Origin: Caproiciproducens galactitolivorans
Lineage (GTDB): Bacteria; Bacillota; Clostridia; Oscillospirales; Acutalibacteraceae
Direction: 5' to 3'
NCBI RefSeq assembly: GCF_004768785.1
Contig: NZ_SRMQ01000006.1
Coordinates: 62,001 to 126,000 of the forward strand
DNA length: 64,000 nucleotides
Shown: positions 16,097 to 23,967 of the stretch, in pieces
Position numbering within the stretch: position 1 is the first letter of the stretch
Layout: each line of letters starts with the position of its first letter
The notes under the pieces: model-generated
Told to the model about the DNA's origin: nothing
Database searches by the model: none
What the model saw: only the letters and a program-made list of their open reading frames with translations
Translations under genes and position numbers: made by a program

Positions 16097-17006
16097 AGTT
16101 CACCCACTTGTTTTGTAATTTCATTTGTACGAAAGTCAAAACCATAATAATAACAAACAAGATCCAGCTTAAAGCAGATGCGATGCCCATTTCGTAATAG
16201 GTAAAACCGTGCTTGTAAATGCGTTCTACCATAACCATCGTAGAACCGCCCGGTCCACCGTCCGGCGTCATAATCATGACCTGGGGGAAAATCTGAAAAG
16301 AATTAATTAGGCTGATAATTAGTACGAAGAAAATTGTCGGCGTTAAAAGCGGTAATGTAATTTTAAAAAAACGTACAACATTATTGGCGCCATCAATCGC
16401 CGCCGCTTCGTAATATTCGTGATTAATTCCCTGTAGGCCAGATAGCAGCATTAAGCCGAAATAGCCCATATCTTTCCATATGGAAGCCAATACAATTGCC
16501 GGCATGGCCCATTGAGGACTTTGTAACCATTGAGGGCCGTGTATACCCAGGGACGACAACATGGAATTTAAAATCCCGTATTGAGGGTTCAGTACCCATT
16601 TCCAAATTAAAGAACCCGCCACCCATGAGGTAATTACGGGGATATAATAAACCACACGGAAAAAACCTACCCCATGTGCTTTACTGTTCAAAATACCAGC
16701 AACGCAGAGTGATACCAAAAGCATAAGCGGAATATAAAGTACCACAAACTTTAGAGTGTTCGACAACACCTGATAAAGCTCAGCGTTACTGAAAATTTCT
16801 TTATAATTTTGCAAACCAACAAAATAATCTTTCATGAAACCCTGAAAATCACTTGCTAATGTCAACTGGCTTAGACCGTCCCAGTTTGTCATGCTGATAA
16901 ACAAAGTGGCGATTATCGGTAGAACGCTGAAACCCAAAAATCCTACGAGGCTGGGAAGCAGGAACGGTAATGCCACGCGAAATCCGGATGTACGCGAATG
17001 CTTCAT
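16086..17006 (-). CDS. ABC sugar transporter permease, MalF/CUT1 type
   Basis: 306 aa from the ATG at 17006, which follows TAGGAGA at 7 bases; an upstream in-frame ATG at 17102 would add 32 basic residues and overlies no ribosome site. Membrane segments include FLLPSLVGFLGFSVLPIIATL at the start. The EAA loop is YYEAAAIDGANNVVRFFKIT. It pairs with the overlapping MalG-like gene. The neighbouring enzymes point to an alpha-glucan oligosaccharide as cargo, which is inference. Confidence 0.92.
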   Translation of the reverse strand: MKHSRTSGFRVALPFLLPSLVGFLGFSVLPIIATLFISMTNWDGLSQLTLASDFQGFMKDYFVGLQNYKEIFSNAELYQVLSNTLKFVVLYIPLMLLVSLCVAGILNSKAHGVGFFRVVYYIPVITSWVAGSLIWKWVLNPQYGILNSMLSSLGIHGPQWLQSPQWAMPAIVLASIWKDMGYFGLMLLSGLQGINHEYYEAAAIDGANNVVRFFKITLPLLTPTIFFVLIISLINSFQIFPQVMIMTPDGGPGGSTMVMVERIYKHGFTYYEMGIASALSWILFVIIMVLTFVQMKLQNKWVNYDD

Positions 17007-17055
17007 AACAATTTCTCCTAAGCCTTTTGAATTATGTCGTGCTTTCTTCATTGCA

Positions 17056-19200
17056 CTAAACTTCCCGAAGCGAATTGTGATCCTGCCTAAGATCAGCTTC
17101 ATACTGCTTACCGCGGTAAAAAAAGCGAAACCGCATGCTTTTCCAGTCCGGCGGTAAGTGAGGCTTTAATTCGGGCACCCCGTTTTGAAAAGTCAAACCG
17201 CCAAAACCAATGACCGCCGCTTGCCAAGTTTCCCCAAGGCAGGCAAGATGCAGCCCCTCTGTCCCTGTATTTTCCATTACATCACGAAGATCCAGAAAAG
17301 CGGCTTTCTTGAAGTAGTACTGTGCTGCGTCCATAAGGCCGTTCTGCGCCGCAAGCAGCGCGTGCGAGGCAAAGCTCAGCGTTGAATCATGGAGGCACAA
17401 CGGTTCAAAGTCCTTCCACGCGGCCAGTTTTTCTTCGGATGTAAACATGTTTGGCAGACGGGTCATCAACAGCAACACATCTGCTTGCTTGATGACCCGA
17501 TATCGTTGAAGGCGATCAAAGCAAACACAGTTGTAACTGGCTGTATCCCCCTGCTTTAAATCGGAAATTCGAATTGGCTCCAGCAGATGGAAGGTGTCGT
17601 CCTGCCGCCAATGTCCTGAAACCGGGTCTTTGGGTAACTTGATGGAATGTTCCAGCGTGCTCCAACATTCCACTTCTTCCGCCGTGATTCCAAGGCGAAG
17701 ATAGGCGGGCCTGTCATATTGGTAAAGATAATCCGCCGCATCCTGGGCAAGTTTCAAATTTTCTTTTACAAGCACGTTGGTATACAGATTGTTGCTGGTG
17801 ATGCCGCAGTACTCGTCTGGCCCTTTACAGAACAGTAAGTTGACTTTTTCGGTCCCGGGTTCCGGCGTATAACGGCTCTGCCAGAATCGCGCCGCCTCAA
17901 TATAAACTTTTGCCGCTTCATGTAGGTAAAATTCCTCATCTCCTGTCGTTTGCACATATTGGTTGAGCGCGTGTACGACATCTGCCGTCACATGAAGCTC
18001 CGAAGCGCCAATATCCCAACTCTCGCATTGTTCACTTCCATCATAAGAGGCCATCCAAGGGTAACGCGCCCCAAGGCAGTTCATCTCTTGAGCATGCTTT
18101 TTCGCCTGTGGCAGCGCATCCGTGCGGTACTGCATTAGATTTCGAGCCGCTTCTGGAGCCGTATAAAGGTAGAACGGCATTATAAATATCTCGGTGTCCC
18201 AAAAATAGCATCCCTTGTACCGGGTATGGGTCAGGCCGCGGGCGCCGATACTTACCGAAGAGTCTTTTGCTGAATTGTTGGCAATCAATTCAAAGACTAC
18301 ATAACGCAAAGCGGCGTCTGCTTGCCTGTCACCCTCGATTTGAATATTTGCTGATTGCCAGCGCTGCGACCATGCCGATTCACTCTCCCGTAAAAGCGTA
18401 TCAAAATTCCAATTTGAGCCTACTTCATGTATACGAGGGTCTTTGTCACGACTGGTCGGCAAAAATACGCATTGCTCTATCACAAAAGGTGCGGATCCCG
18501 ATCCGGCAAAAACGAACCCTGTACCTATATCATTTTCAAAAGTACCGCGGCACCGTAGATTCTCCATATGATATGTAATGTTTTCGCTGATTTTAATTTC
18601 AGTACCATTGGTAACCAAATGTACCGTAAAGCCATTATCAGAAAAACTCTTTTGCCTTACTTCCGTTAGCTGTACGGTTTGCGTGTTTTTTTGTGTCTGG
18701 TCATCTGGAACTGGAAGGTTGCAGCAATCCGTATGGACTCCGCAGAAAAGTTCCAAATCCATTTCTTCACATGGCGTCAATGTGACCCTCTGTACCAGTA
18801 ATCCTGTATTGGATAGCGAAAAAAAACGTTCTTCGCGTATTTGAAGAGATTTCCCGGCACAATGGAGTATGTATTCCCCCGTAAACAGTCCATTGTGTAA
18901 ATTAAGCGTGCGATAGACATACACATCATCCTCGCCTGCTCTGTGTCCGTCTATGTTTACCCATGCGTAAAGCGGAGTGGGCAAATTCACAAAATCCGTA
19001 ATCCCTAATTTCAATTCACCAAATATTCCGGCAATAAACAGCCCGTTTTTTTCCGGCCGCGGATAAGGCTCAAAGGTAAGATAGCCGCGTGCACCCATTC
19101 GGCCATTTCCAGTAAAAAAAACGCTTTCCAGAAAATCATCCGCCCAGCCTTTGCTTTCCGCTGATATGCTCCATTTGTCAAGCTTCACATCATTCCTCAT
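17056..19200 (-). CDS. GH65 disaccharide phosphorylase (nigerose/kojibiose/maltose phosphorylase family)
   Basis: 714 aa, slightly short for GH65. The N-terminal beta-sandwich opens with FFTGNGRMGARGYLTFE, the classic GH65 start. The (alpha/alpha)6 barrel contains YPWMASYDGSEQCESWD and the catalytic-acid segment KGPDEYCGITSNNLYTN with Glu463. The phosphate site near the C-terminus reads NTGTEGLHLACLGETW followed by FGGL. Such enzymes invert the linkage and give beta-glucose 1-phosphate, matching pgmB in the same operon. If cycloalternan is the substrate, nigerose is the expected disaccharide, but the linkage cannot be read from motifs alone. The gene overlaps the upstream glycosidase-like gene by 11 bases. 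Confidence 0.92.
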   Translation of the reverse strand: MRNDVKLDKWSISAESKGWADDFLESVFFTGNGRMGARGYLTFEPYPRPEKNGLFIAGIFGELKLGITDFVNLPTPLYAWVNIDGHRAGEDDVYVYRTLNLHNGLFTGEYILHCAGKSLQIREERFFSLSNTGLLVQRVTLTPCEEMDLELFCGVHTDCCNLPVPDDQTQKNTQTVQLTEVRQKSFSDNGFTVHLVTNGTEIKISENITYHMENLRCRGTFENDIGTGFVFAGSGSAPFVIEQCVFLPTSRDKDPRIHEVGSNWNFDTLLRESESAWSQRWQSANIQIEGDRQADAALRYVVFELIANNSAKDSSVSIGARGLTHTRYKGCYFWDTEIFIMPFYLYTAPEAARNLMQYRTDALPQAKKHAQEMNCLGARYPWMASYDGSEQCESWDIGASELHVTADVVHALNQYVQTTGDEEFYLHEAAKVYIEAARFWQSRYTPEPGTEKVNLLFCKGPDEYCGITSNNLYTNVLVKENLKLAQDAADYLYQYDRPAYLRLGITAEEVECWSTLEHSIKLPKDPVSGHWRQDDTFHLLEPIRISDLKQGDTASYNCVCFDRLQRYRVIKQADVLLLMTRLPNMFTSEEKLAAWKDFEPLCLHDSTLSFASHALLAAQNGLMDAAQYYFKKAAFLDLRDVMENTGTEGLHLACLGETWQAAVIGFGGLTFQNGVPELKPHLPPDWKSMRFRFFYRGKQYEADLRQDHNSLREV

Positions 19201-20992
19201 AGACCTGATCCAATCCTTCCTTACTTTCCTTCATGGCATGACATAAAAATCCCGCGCATGTTGCAAAGGCTGCGCCAGTTGTGCATTTACCGGTATTTTC
19301 ATCCACACTTTCACAAGCGATCAAATCGTCCATTTGGGCATCATGCAGAAATTTCGCGCAGTGTTCTACACGTCCACATAGAAGACTGTTCGCGACGCTG
19401 AGAATCCACGGGTGCGGCGCATGAGGGCATCCTATTTCCGCAAACCGGCTTTCAGAAAAGCTGTACGGATATTGAGGAGAGCGTATCATGCGGATGGTAT
19501 TCCGATAAACTTCATCGTTTACCGCACAGAATCCGATATACGGAAGGAGCTGCAAACTGCCCGGCGGTTCATCATAGATGTCATAATTGCCGTTTAGATC
19601 TACCGACCACGCATAAAAACGTTTTCCGTTTTCCTCTTTGACACAATGCGTCTCAATTGCCGATTTGATTTTCTGGGCAGTTTGTTCCAACTCGCTATAT
19701 TCGGGATACAAGTGTGCTAACGCGCGTAATCCTTTCCAAACCAAAACATTGTCATATGTGAGATATGGATAGACATGTTCGTCATCCGTAGGTTGCAGAA
19801 ACGTATTGTACAAAGCCACGGCTGTATGCCGGTGCTTTTTCAGACAATTTAGAATTCTGCTGACTCCATCTCTTACATCGTGTTCGTTTAATAAGCTCTG
19901 GTCACCTGTCGAATCCACATACCGTTCGAGCGCAAGTACCGGTGCCATCAGCTCATCGAGTTCAAAGCCGGGTTCCAGCATAGTGCCGTCTATGTATCGT
20001 GAATGGATCCCAAAATTTTTTCGCTGGCGGCCAAAAACATATAATAGCATGTCGTGTGCCAGGTTGTGGTCGGCGTCCAAAATTGCGGGAAAACTCCACA
20101 ATAGGCTGTCGCGATCCCAATAGGCCGCACTTACGTAATAGCGTGGGCTACGGCTAGTGACAAGCACCAATTCTTCTGTATCTAACGTAATGCCTGTAGA
20201 AAAGAAAATACAAAAAAACAAGTTTATGTTGTATAGTCTGGTAAGTTTTTCGTCTTTAAACTTCAATGCGCGTTCATCAAGCCAGTTTAGAGTCCGGCTT
20301 AATTCGTAATCATAGCCCTGACGCAACATTTCTTTCGCGCTGGTTACAGCGGCCACTTCCTCAAAGCCGAGTCCCCAATATACTGTCAATGAACAATTTT
20401 GCCCTGGCGCTAGTGATTCCGATCGAGCCAAACGGTAATCGACGATGTCTTTCGTTGTTTCAAAGGTTAATCTGCACTTTTTATCCGCCATAGGCGCAAA
20501 AGCAAACATTGGCGTTCCACAACGCATATCAAATACAATGCCATTATTCCACTTGCTTTGATAACAATGTTTTTCTCCGCTAAGCATTTTGTCCTCATTA
20601 ACGCAGTGCCAGCTTGACGCCCATCGCCCGCATAAACCATATGTAAAATTTACTGCTTCTGAAGAACAATTGGTAATTTCAAGCCTTACTAAAAAGCCGC
20701 GCTCTTCCACGGGCGTGAGAATAATTCCGCGTAAAGTCAACCCCTTTGTCTGGAAAGTAAAACATGGAATCCAATTTCCCAACCGGTTCCACACAAGGGA
20801 CGTAAATGGAATTTGCGTATTGCCTATCTGTAAAAAAGGATGGGTAAGTGGCTCGTTTTCATCCCCTCGAATATCAATCAAGCCCTTGTATCCCATGTGT
20901 AAAAAGGTCAAATCCTGTATTCCGGCTGTTGTTCCCTGAATCTGTGGTAGAGAAACCATTTGATTCCCGACGGTCATATTCCTTTCATGCAT
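19190..20992 (-). CDS. Six-hairpin (alpha/alpha)6 glycosidase-like protein, unassigned
   Basis: 600 aa, cytosolic (no signal peptide). The ATG at 20992 lies 9 bases after AAAGGA; ATG at 20977 is an alternative. Residues 1-230 look like a beta-sandwich and 240-600 like a helical toroid, with YVSAAYWDRDSLLWSFPAI near residue 285, HSRYIDGTMLEPGFELDEL near 333 and YDEPPGSLQLLPYIG near 480. WDRDS-type motifs with acidic clusters are typical of clan-like (alpha/alpha)6 hydrolases (GH15, GH63, GH125 and relatives), but I cannot assign a family. It is the first gene of the operon and is translationally coupled to the GH65 gene, so it probably acts on the same oligosaccharide. Confidence 0.75.
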   Translation of the reverse strand: MHERNMTVGNQMVSLPQIQGTTAGIQDLTFLHMGYKGLIDIRGDENEPLTHPFLQIGNTQIPFTSLVWNRLGNWIPCFTFQTKGLTLRGIILTPVEERGFLVRLEITNCSSEAVNFTYGLCGRWASSWHCVNEDKMLSGEKHCYQSKWNNGIVFDMRCGTPMFAFAPMADKKCRLTFETTKDIVDYRLARSESLAPGQNCSLTVYWGLGFEEVAAVTSAKEMLRQGYDYELSRTLNWLDERALKFKDEKLTRLYNINLFFCIFFSTGITLDTEELVLVTSRSPRYYVSAAYWDRDSLLWSFPAILDADHNLAHDMLLYVFGRQRKNFGIHSRYIDGTMLEPGFELDELMAPVLALERYVDSTGDQSLLNEHDVRDGVSRILNCLKKHRHTAVALYNTFLQPTDDEHVYPYLTYDNVLVWKGLRALAHLYPEYSELEQTAQKIKSAIETHCVKEENGKRFYAWSVDLNGNYDIYDEPPGSLQLLPYIGFCAVNDEVYRNTIRMIRSPQYPYSFSESRFAEIGCPHAPHPWILSVANSLLCGRVEHCAKFLHDAQMDDLIACESVDENTGKCTTGAAFATCAGFLCHAMKESKEGLDQVYEE

Positions 20993-21014
20993 CAGATCGA
21001 ATCCTTTCTTATTT

Positions 21015-21030
21015 GTTTAATCGTTTCAAA
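21015..21030 (-). promoter_or_regulatory. LacI-type operator of the minus-strand operon (site A)
   Basis: GTTTAATCGTTTCAAA: the left half equals the half-site of the perfect dyad at 21155-21170 and the right half matches it at 5 of 8 positions. It lies just downstream of the start point expected from the promoter at 21045-21073, where a bound repressor would block transcription. Confidence 0.6.
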
Positions 21031-21044
21031 TGGATTGCACATAA

Positions 21045-21073
21045 AATATATCTCTAAAATAATAATATGTCAA
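21045..21073 (-). promoter_or_regulatory. Promoter of the alpha-glucan operon
   Basis: On the minus strand TTGACA (21073-21068), a 17-base spacer and TATATT (21050-21045). It reads into the gene starting at 20992 and probably drives the whole set down to 5115, since gaps are short and several genes overlap. Confidence 0.75.
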
Positions 21074-21113
21074 TAGTTTTTACGTGTGTTGAATTTTTTT
21101 ATAATAAATTACT

Positions 21114-21141
21114 TGACTTTGCCTGTTTTAGCGACTATTAT
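21114..21141 (+). promoter_or_regulatory. Promoter of the LacI regulator gene
   Basis: TTGACT at 21114-21119, a 16-base spacer and TATTAT at 21136-21141. It is divergent from the operon promoter. Confidence 0.7.
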
Positions 21142-21154
21142 AGAATTATTAAAT

Positions 21155-21170
21155 GTTTAATCGATTAAAC
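21155..21170 (+). promoter_or_regulatory. LacI-type operator, perfect 16-bp dyad (site B)
   Basis: GTTTAATCGATTAAAC is a perfect palindrome with the central CG typical of LacI/GalR operators. It lies just after the promoter at 21114-21141 and before the regulator gene, so autoregulation is likely. Confidence 0.75.
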
Positions 21171-21185
21171 GGAGCGAATGAATTT

Positions 21186-22232
21186 ATGAAAAAAAAAGTA
21201 ACAATTAAAGAAGTGGCCCGAAAAGCGGGGGTCTCTCCCGCTACAGTATCCTATGTACTTAACAATAAAAAATCCATTTCCGAGGACACAAAACAACGTG
21301 TTTGGAGTGTAATCTCCGAACTTGACTATGTGCCTGATTTATCCGCTCGCAGCCTGATTGCCGGTGATTCGAAACTGATTGGTGTGGTAGTACCACAGAC
21401 GGAAAAAGGCGACCGTCTGATGTTTGAGAATAATTTTTATAGTGAAATTTTAGGCAGTATCGAGTACCGTGCGCGATTGCAGGGCTATCATGTCTTGATT
21501 TCAGCGTCAGATACCAACGAAAACTATTTGACGCTTGCCAAAGAACGCAATCTTGATGGTATCATCGTAATTGGGATATATCCTAACAGTTTTTATCAGG
21601 AAATGAAGAAGTCCCAAATTCCAATTGTGTTGGTCGATAGTTACTGCAATGACCATTATTACCACAGTATTCGTATTGACGATGCCTATGGCAGTTATCT
21701 CGCTACAAAATATATGATTGACCATGGTCACCGCAATATTGCATTTTTTTGCGGTGAGATAAAAGAAAACGGTGTTATGAAGCAGCGCTTGCAAGGTTAT
21801 CGTGAGGCGTTAGAGGAGTATGGGCTTACCTTTAGCGACCGAAATGTATTTGAAGGAAAAATCGACTATGAAGATGGTGTGAAACTTGCGGAAGCATTAT
21901 GTAAGTCGAATATAAAAGCTACGGCTGTGGTAGCAACAGCTGATATTCTCGCAATTAGTGCAATGAAAGCCTTTTATGAACATGGGATTCATGTACCGGA
22001 CGATATTTCTATCATCGGATTCGATGATCTGCAAATTACAAAGTATTTGACGCCTGGGTTAACCACCGTACATCAAGATATATCCCGTAAGGGTGAGCGG
22101 GCTATGGAGTTACTGTTTAACAGTATTCAAAATCCAAAACTTACAAAGCAAGAGGAAATCATGCCGGTGAACATCGTAGAACGTGGTTCCGTAAAGTTTT
22201 TGAACAGCCCTGCGGAGAAGGAGGCAATATAA
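21186..22232 (+). CDS. LacI/GalR family transcriptional regulator
   Basis: 348 aa from the ATG at 21186, 11 bases after GGAG; the upstream in-frame ATG at 21153 overlaps the operator and is unlikely. The N-terminal helix-turn-helix reads VTIKEVARKAGVSPATVSYV with the hinge helix PDLSARSLIAGDSK. The remainder is a periplasmic-binding-like sugar sensor (residues 60-340), ending in IIGFDDLQITKYLTPGLTTV, the usual LacI C-terminal signature. It stands between the enzyme operon and the binding-protein gene and probably senses an alpha-glucan sugar. It is followed directly by a terminator. Confidence 0.95.
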   Translation: MKKKVTIKEVARKAGVSPATVSYVLNNKKSISEDTKQRVWSVISELDYVPDLSARSLIAGDSKLIGVVVPQTEKGDRLMFENNFYSEILGSIEYRARLQGYHVLISASDTNENYLTLAKERNLDGIIVIGIYPNSFYQEMKKSQIPIVLVDSYCNDHYYHSIRIDDAYGSYLATKYMIDHGHRNIAFFCGEIKENGVMKQRLQGYREALEEYGLTFSDRNVFEGKIDYEDGVKLAEALCKSNIKATAVVATADILAISAMKAFYEHGIHVPDDISIIGFDDLQITKYLTPGLTTVHQDISRKGERAMELLFNSIQNPKLTKQEEIMPVNIVERGSVKFLNSPAEKEAI

Positions 22233-22270
22233 AAAGGTTACAGCGCCGGCAAAGCATGTGTAACCTTTTT
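22231..22270 (+). terminator. Terminator after the LacI gene
   Basis: AAAAAGGTTACA (22231-22242) pairs perfectly with TGTAACCTTTTT (22259-22270), ending in T5. The stem begins at the last base pairs of the regulator stop codon. Confidence 0.85.
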
Positions 22271-22287
22271 GAAAGCGCAAACAGCGA

Positions 22288-22315
22288 TTGCCACCCCTTT
22301 CAATTATTATATATT
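22288..22315 (+). promoter_or_regulatory. Possible promoter of the sugar-binding protein gene
   Basis: TTGCCA at 22288-22293, a 16-base spacer and TATATT at 22310-22315, after the LacI terminator. No copy of the LacI dyad is seen here, so the binding protein may be expressed separately or by read-through. Confidence 0.5.
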
Positions 22316-22366
22316 GCAAATTAAGGCACCTAAAAATTAACATAAATAAGATTGGGAGGAATTACC

Positions 22367-23686
22367 ATGAAAAAACGATTATCCATTGTGAGCCTTATTT
22401 TGATCATGATGCTTACTGTCAGTGCTTGCTCTACCACGCCCGCTTCCAATACGACGGCGCAGTCAGGTACCGCACCGAACAGCGCAGATTCCGCATCCAC
22501 CAAACCGGTTCTCATTACATTTGACCAATTTTCCGGATCTGGTGACAATGAAAAGTATCTGCAAAAAATGATTGACGCCTACAAAAAGATACATCCGAAT
22601 GTCACCATCAAAATGCAGTCCTATGGCTATAATGACTATTTCACCCAACTGACAACCAAGGTGGCAGGCGGAAAGGCTGCGGATGTGTTTGAACTGAATT
22701 ATGAAAATTTTGTTCCTTATGCGAAAAAAGGCGCTTTGATGCCGCTTGACGACATCATTAAGTCACAGGGCATTGATACTTCCGCATATAACCAGACAGC
22801 CCTGAAAGCATTCAACGCTGACGGTAAACAATACGGCGTTCCGGACAGCTTTTCCACCGTGTTGCTGATCTATAATAAGGATTTGTTTGACAAAGCGAAA
22901 GTAGCCTATCCAACCGATGATTGGACATGGGAAGATGCCATGAATGCCGCAAAAAAAATACGCGCGCTTGGGAAAGATATTTATGGCTATTATCATCCGC
23001 TTTCCTACAACGAATTTTACAAAGTTTCCAAACAAAACGGCGGGAGCTTGATCAGCGCTGACGGAAAATCGTTCACAATGGATACTCCGGCTAATGTGGA
23101 AGCTTTGCAGTATATGGTAGACATGCAGAACAAAAGTAACGTAATGCCTACTCCTACACAACTTGAGCGCGTGCCTAACGCTGATTGGGATCTTTTTAAA
23201 TCCGGACGTCTGGGCATGATTGTTACCGGCTGTTGGGTTTTCCCGGATTTCGTACGCGATTGTAATTTTAATTGGGATGTTGCCGTAGAACCGGGCCATA
23301 AACAAAAAGCCACGCACTTTTTTTCGAACGGTTATGTTATAAAAAAAGATAGTAAGGTAGCTGATGAGGCTGCAAAATTTATTGCCTTTATTTCATCAAG
23401 CAAAGAGGCTACTCAGATACGTTTAGATGCAGGGTGGGAATTGCCGCCCATCAATGACAAATCCATCATTGCACAATATACATCCAAAACACCTCCGGCA
23501 AATCGTCAAGCTGTTTTTAAAAGCCTGGATTATCTTGTAACGCCTCCAGTTATTTCGCAATATGCGGAACTTCAGGATATTGTCGGAAAACATTTAAATG
23601 CTGCTGCAGCGGGTACTGTAACGCCAGCACAGGCACTAAAAGATATGCAGGCCGAGTGTCAAAATACGATTAATTTATCGAAATAA
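22367..23686 (+). CDS. ABC transporter extracellular sugar-binding lipoprotein (CUT1, family 1)
   Basis: 439 aa from the ATG at 22367, 7 bases after GGGAGG. The lipoprotein signal MKKRLSIVSLILIMMLTVSA ends in a lipobox with Cys21, followed by a Ser/Thr/Ala-rich linker. The mature part shows family 1 solute-binding features: LITFDQFSGSGDNEKYLQKM at the start, GGKAADVFELNYENFVPYAKKGAL, YGVPDSFSTVLLIYNKDLFDKA and WTWEDAMNAAKKI. It should deliver oligosaccharide to the MalF/MalG-like permeases of the divergent operon. Cyclic or branched alpha-glucan as ligand is inferred from context. Confidence 0.93.
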   Translation: MKKRLSIVSLILIMMLTVSACSTTPASNTTAQSGTAPNSADSASTKPVLITFDQFSGSGDNEKYLQKMIDAYKKIHPNVTIKMQSYGYNDYFTQLTTKVAGGKAADVFELNYENFVPYAKKGALMPLDDIIKSQGIDTSAYNQTALKAFNADGKQYGVPDSFSTVLLIYNKDLFDKAKVAYPTDDWTWEDAMNAAKKIRALGKDIYGYYHPLSYNEFYKVSKQNGGSLISADGKSFTMDTPANVEALQYMVDMQNKSNVMPTPTQLERVPNADWDLFKSGRLGMIVTGCWVFPDFVRDCNFNWDVAVEPGHKQKATHFFSNGYVIKKDSKVADEAAKFIAFISSSKEATQIRLDAGWELPPINDKSIIAQYTSKTPPANRQAVFKSLDYLVTPPVISQYAELQDIVGKHLNAAAAGTVTPAQALKDMQAECQNTINLSK

Positions 23687-23895
23687 GTTTCTATCGAATT
23701 TTCAGAATATTTCTTCAATCAGGAACAATTGAAGCGGTTCTTGAGCACATTCTCAAAAATTCTCATTACATATGGGAGTCACTTCCAAGTGTGGTAACTC
23801 GTTTACATAACCTTGGTAATCAGTTGCTTTTTGACAGTTTTTTAAAAAAGCATAAGTACCCCTTGCTTTCTTTTTTGCAAAAAATCACTACATAG
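23686..23895 (+). other. Start-less open frame at the right island edge, probable gene remnant
   Basis: A frame overlapping the last base of the binding-protein stop stays open to TAG at 23893-23895. It encodes a protein-like sequence with SGTIEAVLEHILKNS and SVVTRLHNLGNQLLFDSF. It has no ATG; GTG and TTG codons occur only late. The residue composition looks coding but I recognise no family. It ends 1 base before the repeated tRNA end, so it may be the tail of a gene cut during integration or rearrangement. Confidence 0.35.
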
Positions 23896-23896
23896 G

Positions 23897-23918
23897 GGTT
23901 CAAGTCCAGTTACCCGCA
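23897..23918 (+). repeat. Right copy of tRNA-Leu 3'-end repeat (candidate att site)
   Basis: GGTTCAAGTCC, AGTT, ACCCGCA: 20 of 22 bases identical to the tRNA-Leu 3' end at 4648-4669 in the same orientation. No other tRNA parts stand in front of it. GC-rich core-type sequence resumes right after it. Confidence 0.6.
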
Positions 23919-23928
23919 TTCCTTAACA

Positions 23929-23967
23929 AAGCCGCCCGGATCGAACATCCGGGCGGCTTGCTTTTTT
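23929..23967 (+). terminator. Strong GC-rich terminator after the right repeat
   Basis: AAGCCGCCCGGAT (23929-23941) and ATCCGGGCGGCTT (23947-23959) form a perfect 13-bp stem followed by GCTTTTTT on the plus strand. The plus-strand polarity fits an original tRNA-Leu terminator displaced by integration. On the minus strand it may also end the glycosyltransferase gene at 23966, with a poorer T run. Confidence 0.75.

Larger units (their letters stand above)
4648..23918. mobile_element. Candidate genomic island in tRNA-Leu carrying a cycloalternan-type alpha-glucan system
   Basis: The block starts in the tRNA-Leu 3' end and stops at an imperfect second copy of it. Inside, the DNA is clearly AT-richer than both flanks, which use GC-rich codons. 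All recognisable genes in it belong to one pathway: secreted GH31 enzymes, ABC sugar uptake, cytosolic GH31 and GH65, phosphoglucomutase and LacI. Small unrecognised ORFs or remnants lie at both edges. No integrase, transposase or conjugation gene is seen, so it would be an immobilised or decayed element. Confidence 0.55.
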
